Origin: Pseudomonas sp. GGS8
GTDB taxonomy: Bacteria; Pseudomonadota; Gammaproteobacteria; Pseudomonadales; Pseudomonadaceae
Direction of reading: 5' to 3'
DNA length: 64,000 bases
NCBI RefSeq assembly: GCF_024168645.1
Contig: NZ_JALJWF010000001.1
Coordinates: 3,413,501 to 3,477,500, forward strand
Part shown: positions 35,657-45,153 of the stretch, piece after piece
Layout of the letters: every line of letters starts with the position of its first letter
Position numbering within the stretch: position 1 is the stretch's first letter
Translations under genes and position numbers: made by a program
The notes under the pieces: generated by a model
Told to the model about the DNA's origin: nothing
Seen by the model: only the letters and a program-made list of their open reading frames with translations
The model's database searches: none

Positions 35657-37306
35657 ATGTTGAAGTTCAAAGCCGTGCGCCCCGAATGGGTGACGTTGGT
35701 TTCCAGTGCCTTTCTATTGGCAGGGTTCAATTTAGTTCTCTGGCAACACCTCTTCGATATCACCACTGCAGATGGTCAAGGCATCGTCATGCGTGTCGCG
35801 TTCGGGCTGATGATCCTGGCAGCCTTCAACATTGTGCTGAGCTTGCTGGCCTTCCGACCCGTGATGAAACCCGTGTTGACGCTGATCTTTCTGATCAGTG
35901 CCGGTGTGGCGTACTTCATGAGCCAATATGGCGTGCTGATCGACGCCGGTATGTTGCGTAACTTCGCCGAAACCAATGCCACGGAAGTACGCGACTTACT
36001 CTCGCTAAAACTGTTTGTTTATATCGTGCTGCTCGGCGTCTTGCCGTCGTGGTTGTTGTGGAAAATTCCGGTTAATTACCGTCGCTGGCACCGTGAGTTA
36101 TTAAGTAAAGTGCTGGTTTGTGTCGCCTCGGTTGCGGTGATCGGCGGTGTCGCATTGGTCAACTATCAAGGCCTGTCGTCGTTGTTTCGCAATCACCATG
36201 AATTGCGCCTGATGGTGGTGCCGAGCAACTACATCGGTGCCTCGTTCGGTTATCTGCGTGAGCAAGTGGTGTCTGCACGGCAACCTTTCGCCAAACTGGG
36301 TGAAGATGCCCAGAAAAACCCGGCCTGGCAGGCCCACGACCGTAAATCCCTGACGGTACTGGTGGTGGGCGAAAGTGCCCGGGCCGAGAACTTCGGCATC
36401 CTGGGTTATGACCGCGACACCACGCCGAAACTGAATAAGGAATCCGGCCTGATTGCCTTCACCGATGTGCATTCGTGCGGCACGGAAACGGCGGTGTCGG
36501 TGCCCTGCATGTTCTCCAACATGGGCCGCAAGGATTACGACGCCAGCAAGGCGAAGAACCAGGAAGGCCTGCTGGACGTGCTCAAGCGTGCCGGTCTCGA
36601 GGTGATCTGGCGCGATAATCAGTCGGGCTGTAAAGGCACCTGCGATCGGGTCACTGTCGATGACGTGAGTAACCTGAAGGACCCGGTGCTGTGCGCCAAC
36701 AGCGAGTGCCGCGATGAAATTCTCCTGCAAGGCATGCAGCACTTCATCGACACGCTGAATAAAGACACCGTGCTGGTCCTGCACCAAATGGGCAGTCACG
36801 GTCCGGAATACTTCAAGCGCTACCCGAAAGAATATGAACACTTCACACCTGTGTGTGAAAGCAATGCGCTGAACAATTGCAGCCGCGAAAGCATCGTCAA
36901 TGGCTACGACAATACGCTGGTGTATACCGACCACGTGTTGTCGACCCTGATCGATCTGTTACGCAGCAACCAGAACAAAGTCGATACCGCGATGCTGTAT
37001 CTGTCGGACCACGGCGAGTCGCTGGGCGAATACAACCTGTTCCTGCATGGCACGCCTTACATGCTCGCACCGGAACAACAGAAACATGTAGCGATGCTGG
37101 CGTGGTTCTCCGACAGCTATCAAAAGTCGTTCTCGGTGGACACCCATTGCCTGCAACAGAGTCGCGAAAAGCCCCTGAGCCAGGACAACCTGTTCCATTC
37201 GATGCTTGGTTTGCTGGAGGTCAACAGCACGGTCTACAACCCGGGTCTGGATATGTTCGCCGGATGCCGCGGCGCAATGGGCGACGGTGTGCTGGCCAAA
37301 AAATGA
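35657..37306 (+). CDS. eptA: Phosphoethanolamine-lipid A transferase (EptA family)
   Basis: A 549-residue inner-membrane enzyme that adds phosphoethanolamine to lipid A, reducing binding of cationic peptides. The N-terminal five membrane helices (about 10-175) precede a periplasmic alkaline-phosphatase-fold domain. The nucleophile is Thr278 in TETAVSVPCMFS. Other zinc-site motifs are VVGESARAENFGILGYDR, SHGPEYFKRYP and YLSDHGESLGEYNLFLHG. Catalytic-domain cysteines are consistent with the disulfides of this family. Monocistronic; not next to a PmrAB/ColRS system here. Confidence 0.92.
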   Translation: MLKFKAVRPEWVTLVSSAFLLAGFNLVLWQHLFDITTADGQGIVMRVAFGLMILAAFNIVLSLLAFRPVMKPVLTLIFLISAGVAYFMSQYGVLIDAGMLRNFAETNATEVRDLLSLKLFVYIVLLGVLPSWLLWKIPVNYRRWHRELLSKVLVCVASVAVIGGVALVNYQGLSSLFRNHHELRLMVVPSNYIGASFGYLREQVVSARQPFAKLGEDAQKNPAWQAHDRKSLTVLVVGESARAENFGILGYDRDTTPKLNKESGLIAFTDVHSCGTETAVSVPCMFSNMGRKDYDASKAKNQEGLLDVLKRAGLEVIWRDNQSGCKGTCDRVTVDDVSNLKDPVLCANSECRDEILLQGMQHFIDTLNKDTVLVLHQMGSHGPEYFKRYPKEYEHFTPVCESNALNNCSRESIVNGYDNTLVYTDHVLSTLIDLLRSNQNKVDTAMLYLSDHGESLGEYNLFLHGTPYMLAPEQQKHVAMLAWFSDSYQKSFSVDTHCLQQSREKPLSQDNLFHSMLGLLEVNSTVYNPGLDMFAGCRGAMGDGVLAKK

Positions 37307-37379
37307 GCGACTCGACCTTTTTTTCACGTAACGACCGCTAATCTGCGGCGCCTGGAACATCCAACAAGAGCCATTACAC

Positions 37380-38042
37380 ATGTCCGCGCAGCCCCCATCC
37401 GCCTTCGAGCTTGAGTTCGCCCGGCGCTACGATCAGGAACACGCCCGCGTCTGTAAACAGCCGCGACCGCGCGGCCTGGCGGGGCGTTTGACGTTCTGGC
37501 GCGAAGAGCAATTGGTGCGTAACGCGCTTCAGGTCGCAGGCGAGCCGGGATTGATTCTTGATGTGGCCTGCGGTGCCGGGCGTTTCTGGCCGGTTCTGGC
37601 CGAGCATGCGAACCGGGTGATCCTCGCGGCCGACCCGTCTCAGGACATGCTCGATCACGCCCGCACTCACCATCCGCAAAACCTGCTGAAACGGATCAAG
37701 ACCTTTCAGAGTTCAGCCTTCACCATCGGCTTGTCGGCGAATGCGGTTGACTGCATTTTTTGCCTGCAACTGTTTCAACGCATCGACTGCCCCGAGCATC
37801 GATTGGCCATGCTGGGCGAGTTCCACCGGGTCAGTCGCGATACAGTGATTGTGGCGGTGCGGATTGATGGGCATTTCAAGCTCGAGCGTTTGGACGTGGA
37901 GGGCACACAGGTCCAGCCACAGGCCAGCAAGGCCGAGCTTGAGGCCGAGTTCAGGCAGGCGGGTTTCTGCCTGCTCAGTCATCAGGACTTGGTACCGGGT
38001 TGTACGCGGATGCGGGTCTACGTGTTGCGTAAGGACAGCTAG
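37380..38042 (+). CDS. Class I SAM-dependent methyltransferase
   Basis: A 220-residue Rossmann-fold methyltransferase. SAM motif I is ILDVACGAGRFWPVL (about 60-74), followed by the acidic residue of motif II in VILAADPSQDML. Residues about 118-130 (VDCIFCLQLFQRI) are the motif IV region. The substrate is unknown; relatives include small-molecule and quinone-type methylases. Single gene between eptA and rnd. Confidence 0.82.
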   Translation: MSAQPPSAFELEFARRYDQEHARVCKQPRPRGLAGRLTFWREEQLVRNALQVAGEPGLILDVACGAGRFWPVLAEHANRVILAADPSQDMLDHARTHHPQNLLKRIKTFQSSAFTIGLSANAVDCIFCLQLFQRIDCPEHRLAMLGEFHRVSRDTVIVAVRIDGHFKLERLDVEGTQVQPQASKAELEAEFRQAGFCLLSHQDLVPGCTRMRVYVLRKDS

Positions 38043-38165
38043 TCTCCACATGTCAGACAATTCATGCTGTCCGGCAGGTATTTTCGCTAAAGCTCTTGTT
38101 CAGTGAATGCGCGGAAATCGCCGGGGGCGATATATACTGCGCGCCATTCTTCAAGGGAGAGCCGT

Positions 38166-39299
38166 GTGGCCATCGATATTCACTGGATTCGCGACAACGA
38201 TAGCCTCGGTCAGTTTTGCACCGAGTGGCAGCAGCTGCCATTCGTTGCCCTCGACACCGAATTCATGCGGGTCGACACCTTTTACCCTATCGCAGGCCTG
38301 CTGCAGATCGGCGATGGCGTACGCGCTTACCTGATTGACCCACTGACCATCGACAACTGGCAGCCTCTGGCCGCGTTGCTGGAAAACCCGGCCGTGGTCA
38401 AAGTCGTGCATGCGTGCAGCGAAGACCTCGAAGTCCTGCTGCGCCTGACCGGCAGCCTGCCGGCGCCGCTGTTCGACACCCAATTGGCCGCCGCTTATCT
38501 GAACCTGGGTTTCTCCATGGGCTATTCGCGGCTGGTGCAGGACGTGCTCGGCATCGACCTGCCCAAGGGCGAGACCCGTTCCGACTGGCTGCAACGTCCA
38601 CTCTCCGACACCCAGATCAGCTACGCCGCCGAAGATGCCGTGCACCTGGCGGAGGTTTTCGTACAGCTGCGTCCGAAGCTTTCTGACGAGAAATACGCCT
38701 GGGTCCTGGAAGACGGTGCCGAGCTGGTCGCTAATCTGCGGCGTGAGGTCGACCCGTACGAGGTCTATCGCGACGCCAAACTGGCTTGGAAATTGTCCCG
38801 AGCCCAACTCGCCGTGTTGCGTGAGCTCTGCGCCTGGCGCGAGCGTGAAGCCCGGGCCCGTGATCTGCCGCGTAACCGCATTGTCCGTGAGCACTCCCTG
38901 TGGCCGCTGGCGCGCACCCAACCGGACAACCTCGGCGCACTGGCGAAAATCGAAGACATGCACCCGCGCACTGTGCGTCAGGACGGCGAATTTCTGCTTG
39001 ATCTGATCAAGCGCTCTGGCAGTGTGTCGCCTGATCAGTGGCCGCCAGCGGTGCCGGAGCCATTGCCGGTGGAAGCCGCCGCGCTGGTCAAACAGCTGCG
39101 CGCCATCGGCCAGGCCGAAGCCGAGCGCCTGAACATCGCGCCGGAGCTGATGTTGCGCAAGAAAACCCTGGAAGCGCTGCTCAAGAGCGGCTTCCCCAAT
39201 GGTCCTTACCAATTGCCTGATTCGCTGCGTGGCTGGCGCCGCGAATTGATGGGCCAAGCGCTGCTCGACAGCCTGGCCACCGCCGGAGAACAGCCTTGA
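38166..39299 (+). CDS. rnd: Ribonuclease D
   Basis: A 377-residue 3'-5' exoribonuclease for tRNA and stable-RNA maturation. The DEDDy nuclease residues are Asp30 and Glu32 ([10 protein letters not shown]), Asp87 ([10 protein letters not shown]), and Tyr153/Asp157 ([10 protein letters not shown]). HRDC domain about 210-290. GTG 38166 with GGGAGA upstream is chosen. A TATACT hexamer (38133-38138) with a GC-rich discriminator is a plausible -10. The stop overlaps the ycgL start. Confidence 0.96.
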   Translation: MAIDIHWIRDNDSLGQFCTEWQQLPFVALDTEFMRVDTFYPIAGLLQIGDGVRAYLIDPLTIDNWQPLAALLENPAVVKVVHACSEDLEVLLRLTGSLPAPLFDTQLAAAYLNLGFSMGYSRLVQDVLGIDLPKGETRSDWLQRPLSDTQISYAAEDAVHLAEVFVQLRPKLSDEKYAWVLEDGAELVANLRREVDPYEVYRDAKLAWKLSRAQLAVLRELCAWREREARARDLPRNRIVREHSLWPLARTQPDNLGALAKIEDMHPRTVRQDGEFLLDLIKRSGSVSPDQWPPAVPEPLPVEAAALVKQLRAIGQAEAERLNIAPELMLRKKTLEALLKSGFPNGPYQLPDSLRGWRRELMGQALLDSLATAGEQP

Positions 39300-39589
39300 A
39301 ACGTATTTGCTCCATTTATCGAAGCTCGAAGAAAAACGAGATGTACCTCTATGTGCTCAAGAGCGATGCACTGGAGCGTGTGCCGGAATCCCTGATGGCG
39401 GCTTTCGGCAAAGCCATACACGCTTTCGATCTGGTGCTGAGCCCCGAGCGCAAGCTGTCGCGCGAAGATATTACCGTCGTACTGGAGAACCTCGACAAGC
39501 AGGGCTACCACCTGCAAATGCCACCGGCCGAAGACGAATACATCGAACACTTGCCCGAAGAATTGCTGCGCCGCAACGACCCGATGTGA
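39296..39589 (+). CDS. ycgL: YcgL domain protein
   Basis: A 97-residue protein of the YcgL family ([19 protein letters not shown]... [15 protein letters not shown]), function unknown. It begins with TTG in a TTGA overlap with the rnd stop and so is translated by coupling. The rnd-ycgL pair is conserved in pseudomonads, suggesting an RNA-related role by association only. Confidence 0.9.
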   Translation: MKRICSIYRSSKKNEMYLYVLKSDALERVPESLMAAFGKAIHAFDLVLSPERKLSREDITVVLENLDKQGYHLQMPPAEDEYIEHLPEELLRRNDPM

Positions 39590-39709
39590 TCGGCAGACAG
39601 GCTCTGTTCAGAGCCTTTATGAACCACTGGAATGATTTTGGCGATGGCCGTGACGATGGAGTGATACTCCGTCGGCGGCCGTCTGCACTGTTTTTGAAAG
39701 GTTTGAAAC

Positions 39710-40642
39710 ATGCGCGTTCTGATTGCTGAACACGACCACCCTGTGTATGCCCAACTGTTGCGTCAGGCTGCGCCTGATCTGGAAGTATTGACCAGCGGCG
39801 ACTCCGCCGAGCTGGCCCGTCAGGCCGCCGACTGTCAGGTCTGGCTCGGTCAGCCGGACCTGCTGGCGACGCTGTTGCGTCAGGGCCACACACCGGCATG
39901 GCTGCAGTCGACCTGGGCCGGTATCACACCGCTGCTGGCTGACGGTTTGCCACGGCACTATCGCCTGACTCGCGCGGTAGGGATTTTTGGTCAGCACATG
40001 GCCGAATACGTACTGACTTACATGCTCGGCCACGAACGCGAAGTGCTGGCGCGACTGGTCAGCCAGGTCGAGCGCAAGTGGGACAATCGCCAGGGTCAAA
40101 GTCTGGCTGGACGCAAGGTGCTGATCGTCGGCACCGGTGACATCGGTCAGACTGTGGCGCAGTTTCTGCTGCCGTTTGGCGTCGAGCTATACGGCATCGC
40201 CAGCACCGCCCGGGAGCAGGCGCCCTTTGTCGAAGTCGGAGCACTGAGCGACTTGCCGCGCCTGGTCGGTGAGGCGGATTACGTGATCAATCTGCTGCCG
40301 AACACCCCCAATACTCACGACCTGTATGACGCCGCCCTGTTCAAGCAGTTCAAGGCGACCGGGTTATTCATCAACGTCGGGCGCGGCGTTGCGGTGGTTG
40401 ATGCGGACCTGGTGGAAGCCTTGAAGGAAGGGCATCTGGCGGGGGCGGTGATCGACGTCTGCCGTCAGGAGCCGCTGCCGCAACGTCATCCGTTCTGGAC
40501 CGCGTGGGGTCTGCTGCTGACCGGTCACAGTTCGGCACCGACTTCGCCGCCGATGATGGCGAAGCTGTTTATCGAGAACTTGCGGGCGTATCAGGCGGGC
40601 GAAGCATTGCGTGGGGAAGTGGATTTCGCACGCGGGTATTAA
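39710..40642 (+). CDS. D-2-hydroxyacid dehydrogenase
   Basis: A 310-residue NAD(P)-dependent dehydrogenase of the D-isomer-specific family. The Rossmann motif VGTGDIGQTVAQFL starts near residue 139. Catalytic residues are the Arg in INVGRGVAVVD, the Glu in CRQEPLP, and the His in LTGHSSAPTSPP. These place it in the glyoxylate/hydroxypyruvate reductase-like group (GhrA-like). It follows rnd-ycgL, as in P. aeruginosa. Confidence 0.88.
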   Translation: MRVLIAEHDHPVYAQLLRQAAPDLEVLTSGDSAELARQAADCQVWLGQPDLLATLLRQGHTPAWLQSTWAGITPLLADGLPRHYRLTRAVGIFGQHMAEYVLTYMLGHEREVLARLVSQVERKWDNRQGQSLAGRKVLIVGTGDIGQTVAQFLLPFGVELYGIASTAREQAPFVEVGALSDLPRLVGEADYVINLLPNTPNTHDLYDAALFKQFKATGLFINVGRGVAVVDADLVEALKEGHLAGAVIDVCRQEPLPQRHPFWTAWGLLLTGHSSAPTSPPMMAKLFIENLRAYQAGEALRGEVDFARGY

Positions 40643-40660
40643 ATCTACCCAGATCAAATT

Positions 40661-40813
40661 GTGGGAGCGGGCCTGTGGCGAGGGGGCTTGTCGGAACGCC
40701 GCACCGCCCCGTTGGGATGCGAAGCAGCCCCAAAATCTCTGATATACCAAAGATCTTATGAGTGCTGCGCACTCAAACGGGGGCAAGCCCCCTCGCCACA
40801 GGCTTGCTCCCAC
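40661..40813. repeat. Nested composite palindrome
   Basis: Outer arms GTGGGAGC..GCCTG / CAGGC..GCTCCCAC enclose inner arms GTGGCGAGGGGGCTTG / CAAGCCCCCTCGCCAC. The two common palindrome families of this genome are joined in one structure between convergent genes. The left inner arm continues with the same TCGGAACGCCGCA module as the 2730 and 61380 copies. Confidence 0.85.
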
Positions 40814-40827
40814 ATCTTCATTGTGGC

Positions 40828-41424
40828 TTAGAGGGTGAAATCACCCTCGGCCGCCAACTCGCTCAGCGGGCGACGCGGGCTTGGCTCTTCGCGCGCTTGC
40901 AGGTACTCGGCCAGCGTCGCCTTGTCGCCCAGCTTGCCAATCGCCACGGCAGCGTGCAGTGCGTAGCCTTCAGGAATGTTCAGCTCCTTGCGGGTCAGTT
41001 CCTGATCGAAACCGGCCATGCCGTGGGTGTGCCAGCCGCTGATGCTCGCTTGCAGCGCCAGGTGGCCCCAGGCCGAACCGGTGTCGAAGGTGTGCCACAG
41101 CGCCGGGGTTTCTTCGCTGGCGCCGGGTATTGCAAAGGTAGTTTTCGAGATCACGATCACCAGTGCCGAGGCGTGCTGCGCCCAGCTGCGGTTGAACTCG
41201 TTCAGCAGGCCCAGGTAACGCTCCCAGTTCGGCGTATCGCGACGCGCATAGAGAAACCGCCAAGGTTGCGAGTTGTACGCCGATGGCGCCCAGCGCGCGG
41301 CTTCGAAGAAGCTCAGCAGGGTTTCTTCAGGGATGTTTTCACCGGTGAAGGCGCGGGGCGACCAGCGATCGGTGAACTGAGGGTGAATGGCGTAGTCGGC
41401 AACGCGTGGATTAGCACTCATCAA
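40828..41424 (-). CDS. Nitroreductase family protein
   Basis: A 198-residue FMN-dependent nitroreductase-fold enzyme. DRWSPRAFTGENIPEETL near the N-terminus carries the Arg that contacts FMN phosphate. APSAYNSQPWRFLYARR (about 51-67) is the flavin-binding loop, and WGHLALQASISGWHTHGMAG the second-half motif. It likely reduces nitro, quinone or other small substrates with NAD(P)H. Single gene. Confidence 0.88.
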   Translation of the reverse strand: MMSANPRVADYAIHPQFTDRWSPRAFTGENIPEETLLSFFEAARWAPSAYNSQPWRFLYARRDTPNWERYLGLLNEFNRSWAQHASALVIVISKTTFAIPGASEETPALWHTFDTGSAWGHLALQASISGWHTHGMAGFDQELTRKELNIPEGYALHAAVAIGKLGDKATLAEYLQAREEPSPRRPLSELAAEGDFTL

Positions 41425-41696
41425 GAGATTCCTTTACGTTTTGAAAGTGAGGGTCGTCGAAAAAACGGCGGGTACAGTTGAGCTGAGCGCCAGGTTTTTT
41501 GAGCCGGCAGTTCACCTGAATGCAACGCGGTTGAGCGTTAATGGCACTTGGGGAGGGCTCCTTGCGACTGGCAAAGCTACTGGGTGGCGCAAAAACTGAC
41601 AAGTGCCATCGTACCGGCAGTCGCCAATGCTTGGCCCGCCGGTGCCTTGGCACTAGACTGGCGGCCTTTTCACCACCTGATGTTGATGCTTGAGCC

Positions 41697-42146
41697 ATGG
41701 CCGCCAAAGTCGAACCGTTCTGGATACGCAAAACCCTCGATCAACTCGATCAAGAGGAATGGGAATCGCTGTGCGATGGCTGTGGCCTGTGCTGCCTGCA
41801 AAAGCTCGAGGACGAAGACGACAACGCCGTCTACTACACGCGCATCGCCTGCAAACTGCTGGACCTCAAAACCTGTCAGTGCACCGATTATCCCAACCGT
41901 CGCGACTTTGTCCCCGATTGCATTCAGCTCACGCCGGGCAAGGCCGATGAGTTCAAATGGCTGCCACCAACCTGCGGTTATCGACTGGTCAGCGAAGGCA
42001 AGGACCTGCCGCTCTGGCACCACCTGGTGTGTGGTGATCGCGATGCGGTGCATCACGAACGTATTTCCCAGTCCGGGCGCATGCTCGCCGAAGGCAGCGT
42101 GGCCGAAGACGATTGGGAAGATCATCTGATTTTTCGCGCGGGCTAG
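41697..42146 (+). CDS. ycgN: YcgN-family cysteine cluster protein
   Basis: A 149-residue protein of the YcgN/YkgJ zinc- or iron-binding cysteine family. The cluster CDGCGLCC (Cys26, 29, 32, 33) is followed by Cys residues in [19 protein letters not shown] and PDCIQL. Function unknown; a metal-site role is inferred. It lies upstream of the peptidase-like gene on the same strand. Confidence 0.88.
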   Translation: MAAKVEPFWIRKTLDQLDQEEWESLCDGCGLCCLQKLEDEDDNAVYYTRIACKLLDLKTCQCTDYPNRRDFVPDCIQLTPGKADEFKWLPPTCGYRLVSEGKDLPLWHHLVCGDRDAVHHERISQSGRMLAEGSVAEDDWEDHLIFRAG

Positions 42147-42241
42147 TGCGTAGCACTCACAGAATCTGCAGTGATTACAAGAAATTGGGGCCGCTACGCA
42201 GCCCCGCGCGAGCAAGCGCGCTCGCCACAATAGGAGTGTGT

Positions 42242-43471
42242 ATGGCGGTGGGAGTGCTGCGGGCGTTGGCTGTCGGGCTGCTGGCCCTGAGTTCGCCCGT
42301 GTGGGCGGCGAAGAAAGTCGATCTGGATTATCACGTACGCCTGTTGCCGCAAAGCGATCAGGCCGAAGTGCGCCTGACCCTGGCCCAAGGCTCGGCGGTG
42401 CGCAGTCTGGATTTCGACTTGGGCGACGGCAGTCACTACAGCGATTTCAAGGCCGACGGCCAATGGCAGCTCACACCGGGCACGCAGGCCCGTGGTGTCT
42501 GGCGTCCGGCCGCCGACAAGGCCAGCCTGACCTACCGCGTGCGCATCAGCCATGGGCGCAAGAACGGCAGCTTCGACACGCGCATGACGCCAACGTGGGC
42601 GCTGATGCGTGGCGATGACCTGGTGCCCGCGGCCAAACTCGATCAGCAGGACGGTATCGAGTTGGTGTCACGCCTGGAATTCGAATTGCCCACCGGCTGG
42701 AAAAGCGTCGAAACCGCCTGGCCGCGGATCGGCAAAAACAAGTTCCGCATCGATAACGTTTCGCGCCTGTTCGACCGTCCCACCGGTTGGATGCTCGCCG
42801 GTAACCTCGGCAGCCGGCGCACGCGACTGGGGGAAACTGAAGTCACTGTGGCCTCGCCCCAGGGCCAAGGCATGCGCCGCATGGACGTGCTGACGCTGCT
42901 GACTTTCGTGTGGCCGCAAGTGCAGGAAGTTTTTCCGCGTCACCCCAGCAAACTGTTGATCGTCGGCGCCAATGACCCGATGTGGCGTGGCAGCCTGGCC
43001 GCACGTGAGTCGATCTACCTCAATAGCCGCCTGCCGCTGGTCAGCGAAAGCGGCACCAGTGCCTTGGTGCGTGAATTGGCTCAGGTGTTCGGGCGAATCA
43101 ACGACAGCCAGGGCAGCGACTGGATCCGCGAAGGGTTTGCCGAGTATTACGCCATCGAACTGGTGCGCCGCGCGGGCGGTATGAGCGATGAGCGGTATGA
43201 GAGCCTGCAGAGCAAGTTGGCCAAGGACAGCCAGAAGGTCACGACCTTGCGCGGGGAGCAGATCAACCCGGCGCAGGTGGCCAAAGCGGTGGTGTTGCTA
43301 CAGGAACTGGATCGCGAGATTCGCCTGAAGACCCGCAACAAGCGTTCGCTGGATGATGTGCTGCGTGGGGCGATGCGTTTGGAGAGTGTCGATACCAAGG
43401 CGTTCGTGCAGTTGGCGGAGAGCGTTATTGGCGAGTCTTCCAAGGTGCTCGACAGCGGGTTGCTTCAGTAA
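42242..43471 (+). CDS. Exported gluzincin-like protein with degenerate zinc site
   Basis: A 409-residue protein with a signal peptide (1-23, cleaved after VWA). The N-terminal beta-rich half (about 25-220) is followed by a helical half. WIREGFAEYYAIEL (294-307) matches the third-ligand region of M1/M61 gluzincin peptidases, but where HExxH is expected the chain reads R-E-L-A-Q (277-281). Both zinc-binding histidines are missing, so it is probably an inactive peptidase-fold protein. The start at 42242 with AGGAG gives the signal peptide. Partner or function unknown. Confidence 0.7.
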   Translation: MAVGVLRALAVGLLALSSPVWAAKKVDLDYHVRLLPQSDQAEVRLTLAQGSAVRSLDFDLGDGSHYSDFKADGQWQLTPGTQARGVWRPAADKASLTYRVRISHGRKNGSFDTRMTPTWALMRGDDLVPAAKLDQQDGIELVSRLEFELPTGWKSVETAWPRIGKNKFRIDNVSRLFDRPTGWMLAGNLGSRRTRLGETEVTVASPQGQGMRRMDVLTLLTFVWPQVQEVFPRHPSKLLIVGANDPMWRGSLAARESIYLNSRLPLVSESGTSALVRELAQVFGRINDSQGSDWIREGFAEYYAIELVRRAGGMSDERYESLQSKLAKDSQKVTTLRGEQINPAQVAKAVVLLQELDREIRLKTRNKRSLDDVLRGAMRLESVDTKAFVQLAESVIGESSKVLDSGLLQ

Positions 43472-43481
43472 TACTACCTTC

Positions 43482-43562
43482 GCGGGCAAGCCTCGCTCCT
43501 TGTGAGGATCGCGTTATTGTCCGTAGGAGCGAGCGATGCGGCGACCCGACTTGCCCGCGAAA
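43482..43562. repeat. REP-like inverted pair
   Basis: TTCGCGGGCAAGCCTCGCTCCT ends a left unit and AGGAGCGAG..CGACTTGCCCGCGAA the right one. It lies between convergent genes. The GATGCGGCGACCCGACTTGC variant also occurs in the 33693 copy. Confidence 0.7.
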
Positions 43563-43592
43563 AGGCCCCCAAGCCTCACTGCAAGTTCCGGA

Positions 43593-43970
43593 TCAAACCC
43601 CGGTTTTCGGTGATTCCAGCGAATCATTACCCGTCACGGTAGCGGTTTGGGTCGCCGCTTGCGCATTCGCCTTCAACCGACTCAACTCTTCCCCGGCACG
43701 CTCAATTTTCGCCCGAACGTTATTCATGTCCTGACGGCTCTTCTCCAGAAAACTTTTCGCCGAACTGTGCCCGGTGATGCCGCGGGCCAGCGCCACGCCG
43801 CCAATCGCCACTTCAATCAACCCGAACACGCCACCGCGCCGCAGGCCTTTGCCGACCATCACCACGCCCCCGGCCAGAGAACCGATGCGCTCCCAACCCT
43901 GCACGTTCTGTGCGGGCTGAGTCTGGAACGGGGTGGATTCGATACGCTCTACGCGTTTGAGGTCGCTCAT
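43593..43970 (-). CDS. Small membrane-associated protein, DUF2892-like
   Basis: A 125-residue protein. Residues about 28-66 form two short hydrophobic segments (ERIGSLAGGVVMVGKGLRRG, LIEVAIGGVALARGITGHS), the pattern of DUF2892/YgaP-type inner-membrane domains. The C-terminal half (about 70-110) is a predicted coiled coil (KSRQDMNNVRAKIERAGEEL). Function unknown. Single gene, flanked by repeats. Confidence 0.7.
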   Translation of the reverse strand: MSDLKRVERIESTPFQTQPAQNVQGWERIGSLAGGVVMVGKGLRRGGVFGLIEVAIGGVALARGITGHSSAKSFLEKSRQDMNNVRAKIERAGEELSRLKANAQAATQTATVTGNDSLESPKTGV

Positions 43971-44050
43971 GATCTGTCTCCAGGCTTCAAGAATGGATAA
44001 TTAGGCTGACTGCCGAGGCAGGCGACTCGTTCCATCGGATGTGCGGTGAT

Positions 44051-44521
44051 TCAGCGGAATTTCGGGCCCGAGCGGGTGTTATTCCCCTTGGCCATGCGGT
44101 CGTACAGCACCACGTTGACCGTGGCCGCCAGGTTCATGCAGCCGGTGGTCGGGATGTAGACCACGTCTTCGCACCAGTCGCGGATCTCTTTATCTAGCGA
44201 GCCGTCTTCGGGGCCAAAGATGTAGAGAGCCCGGTCCGGGTGCGTGTATTCCGGCAGCGAGCGGGCGCCGTCGACCAGTTCCACGGCGACCGGTACACAG
44301 CCCAGCGGCAGGATTTTCTTCAGGTCATCGATGCCGATCAGCGGAATGTCGTAGTGGACTTTCTTGGTGTCGGTGACGAAGTCGGCGGCGCGCTCATAGC
44401 GCTTGCCGGTGTAAAACACCGACGCCACGCCATAGCAGCCGGCGGCGCGCATCACCGAACCGACGTTCTCCGGTGATTTGGGGTTATACAAACCAATGCA
44501 GCTGTACCGTTTGTCTGCCAC
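44051..44521 (-). CDS. SpoU/TrmH-family RNA methyltransferase
   Basis: A 156-residue trefoil-knot RNA 2'-O-methyltransferase-fold protein. SPENVGSVMRAAGCYG (15-30), ALYIFGPEDGSL and IPTTGCMNLAATVNVVLYD are motifs 1-3, with the knot near the C-terminus. It lacks the extra N-terminal domains of TrmH/RlmB and is about TrmL size, but the target RNA cannot be assigned from sequence alone. Confidence 0.85.
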   Translation of the reverse strand: MADKRYSCIGLYNPKSPENVGSVMRAAGCYGVASVFYTGKRYERAADFVTDTKKVHYDIPLIGIDDLKKILPLGCVPVAVELVDGARSLPEYTHPDRALYIFGPEDGSLDKEIRDWCEDVVYIPTTGCMNLAATVNVVLYDRMAKGNNTRSGPKFR

Positions 44522-44612
44522 GAGCGGGGTGCCTTCGGGAAAAAAGCGCGATTATACGGGGATTGGGGGAGGGGTGTTCAGTTTGGAGATTGGTGGTGTC
44601 TGGGCAATTGCT

Positions 44613-44703
44613 ATCGCGGGCAAGCCCGCTCCCACAGTGATTGGCGGTGATTACACAGGTTGTGTACGCCGCATAAACCTGTGGGAGCGGGCTTGCCCGC
44701 GAT
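44613..44703. repeat. REP-like pair (CGCGGGCAAGCCCGCTCCCACA family)
   Basis: ATCGCGGGCAAGCCCGCTCC then CACA, and TGTGGGAGCGGGC followed by TTGCCCGCGAT, are perfect inverted units about 45 bases apart. Each unit is itself partly self-complementary. It lies between the TrmH-type and HNH genes. Confidence 0.85.
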
Positions 44704-44729
44704 GGGGCCGGTTCAGGCGCTGAACATCT

Positions 44730-45104
44730 TCAGTCTTCTTTCTTCATCAATCCGGCCAACGCCGCAAACGGGTTATGCGTCGCCTTGGCAATCTTCGGCG
44801 TACTCAGCGAGCCTTCGTCGAAATACTGCTGATCGGTGTAACGCGAATGCTCGTTGTCATGGCAGTACAGGCACAACAGTTCCCAGTTCGAACCGTCCTG
44901 CGGGTTGTTGTCGTGGTTGTGGTCGCGGTGGTGCACGGTCAATTCGCTCAGACGTTTGCCGGAGAACTCACGGGCGCAACGGCCGCACACGTGCGGGTAC
45001 ATCTTCAGGGCCTTGTCGCGGTAACCCATTTCCTTGTCGCGCTGGTTGTCGGCGAGGATGCGGTCCAACTTTGAGGTGTTGGTTGGAGGCGTTGACGAAC
45101 TCAT
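44730..45104 (-). CDS. yajD: YajD-family HNH nuclease
   Basis: A 124-residue HNH protein. CGRCAREFSG and LLCLYCHDNEH give four zinc-binding cysteines, and LTVHHRDHNHDNN is the betabetaalpha-metal (HNH) motif. It matches E. coli YajD, whose cellular role is unknown. The N-terminus is polar and Ser/Thr-rich. Single gene. Confidence 0.88.
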   Translation of the reverse strand: MSSSTPPTNTSKLDRILADNQRDKEMGYRDKALKMYPHVCGRCAREFSGKRLSELTVHHRDHNHDNNPQDGSNWELLCLYCHDNEHSRYTDQQYFDEGSLSTPKIAKATHNPFAALAGLMKKED

Positions 45105-45153
45105 GGGTTCACCTTTGTAAAAGACTAATGACGGTTATGTGTTGAAGTTTAGT

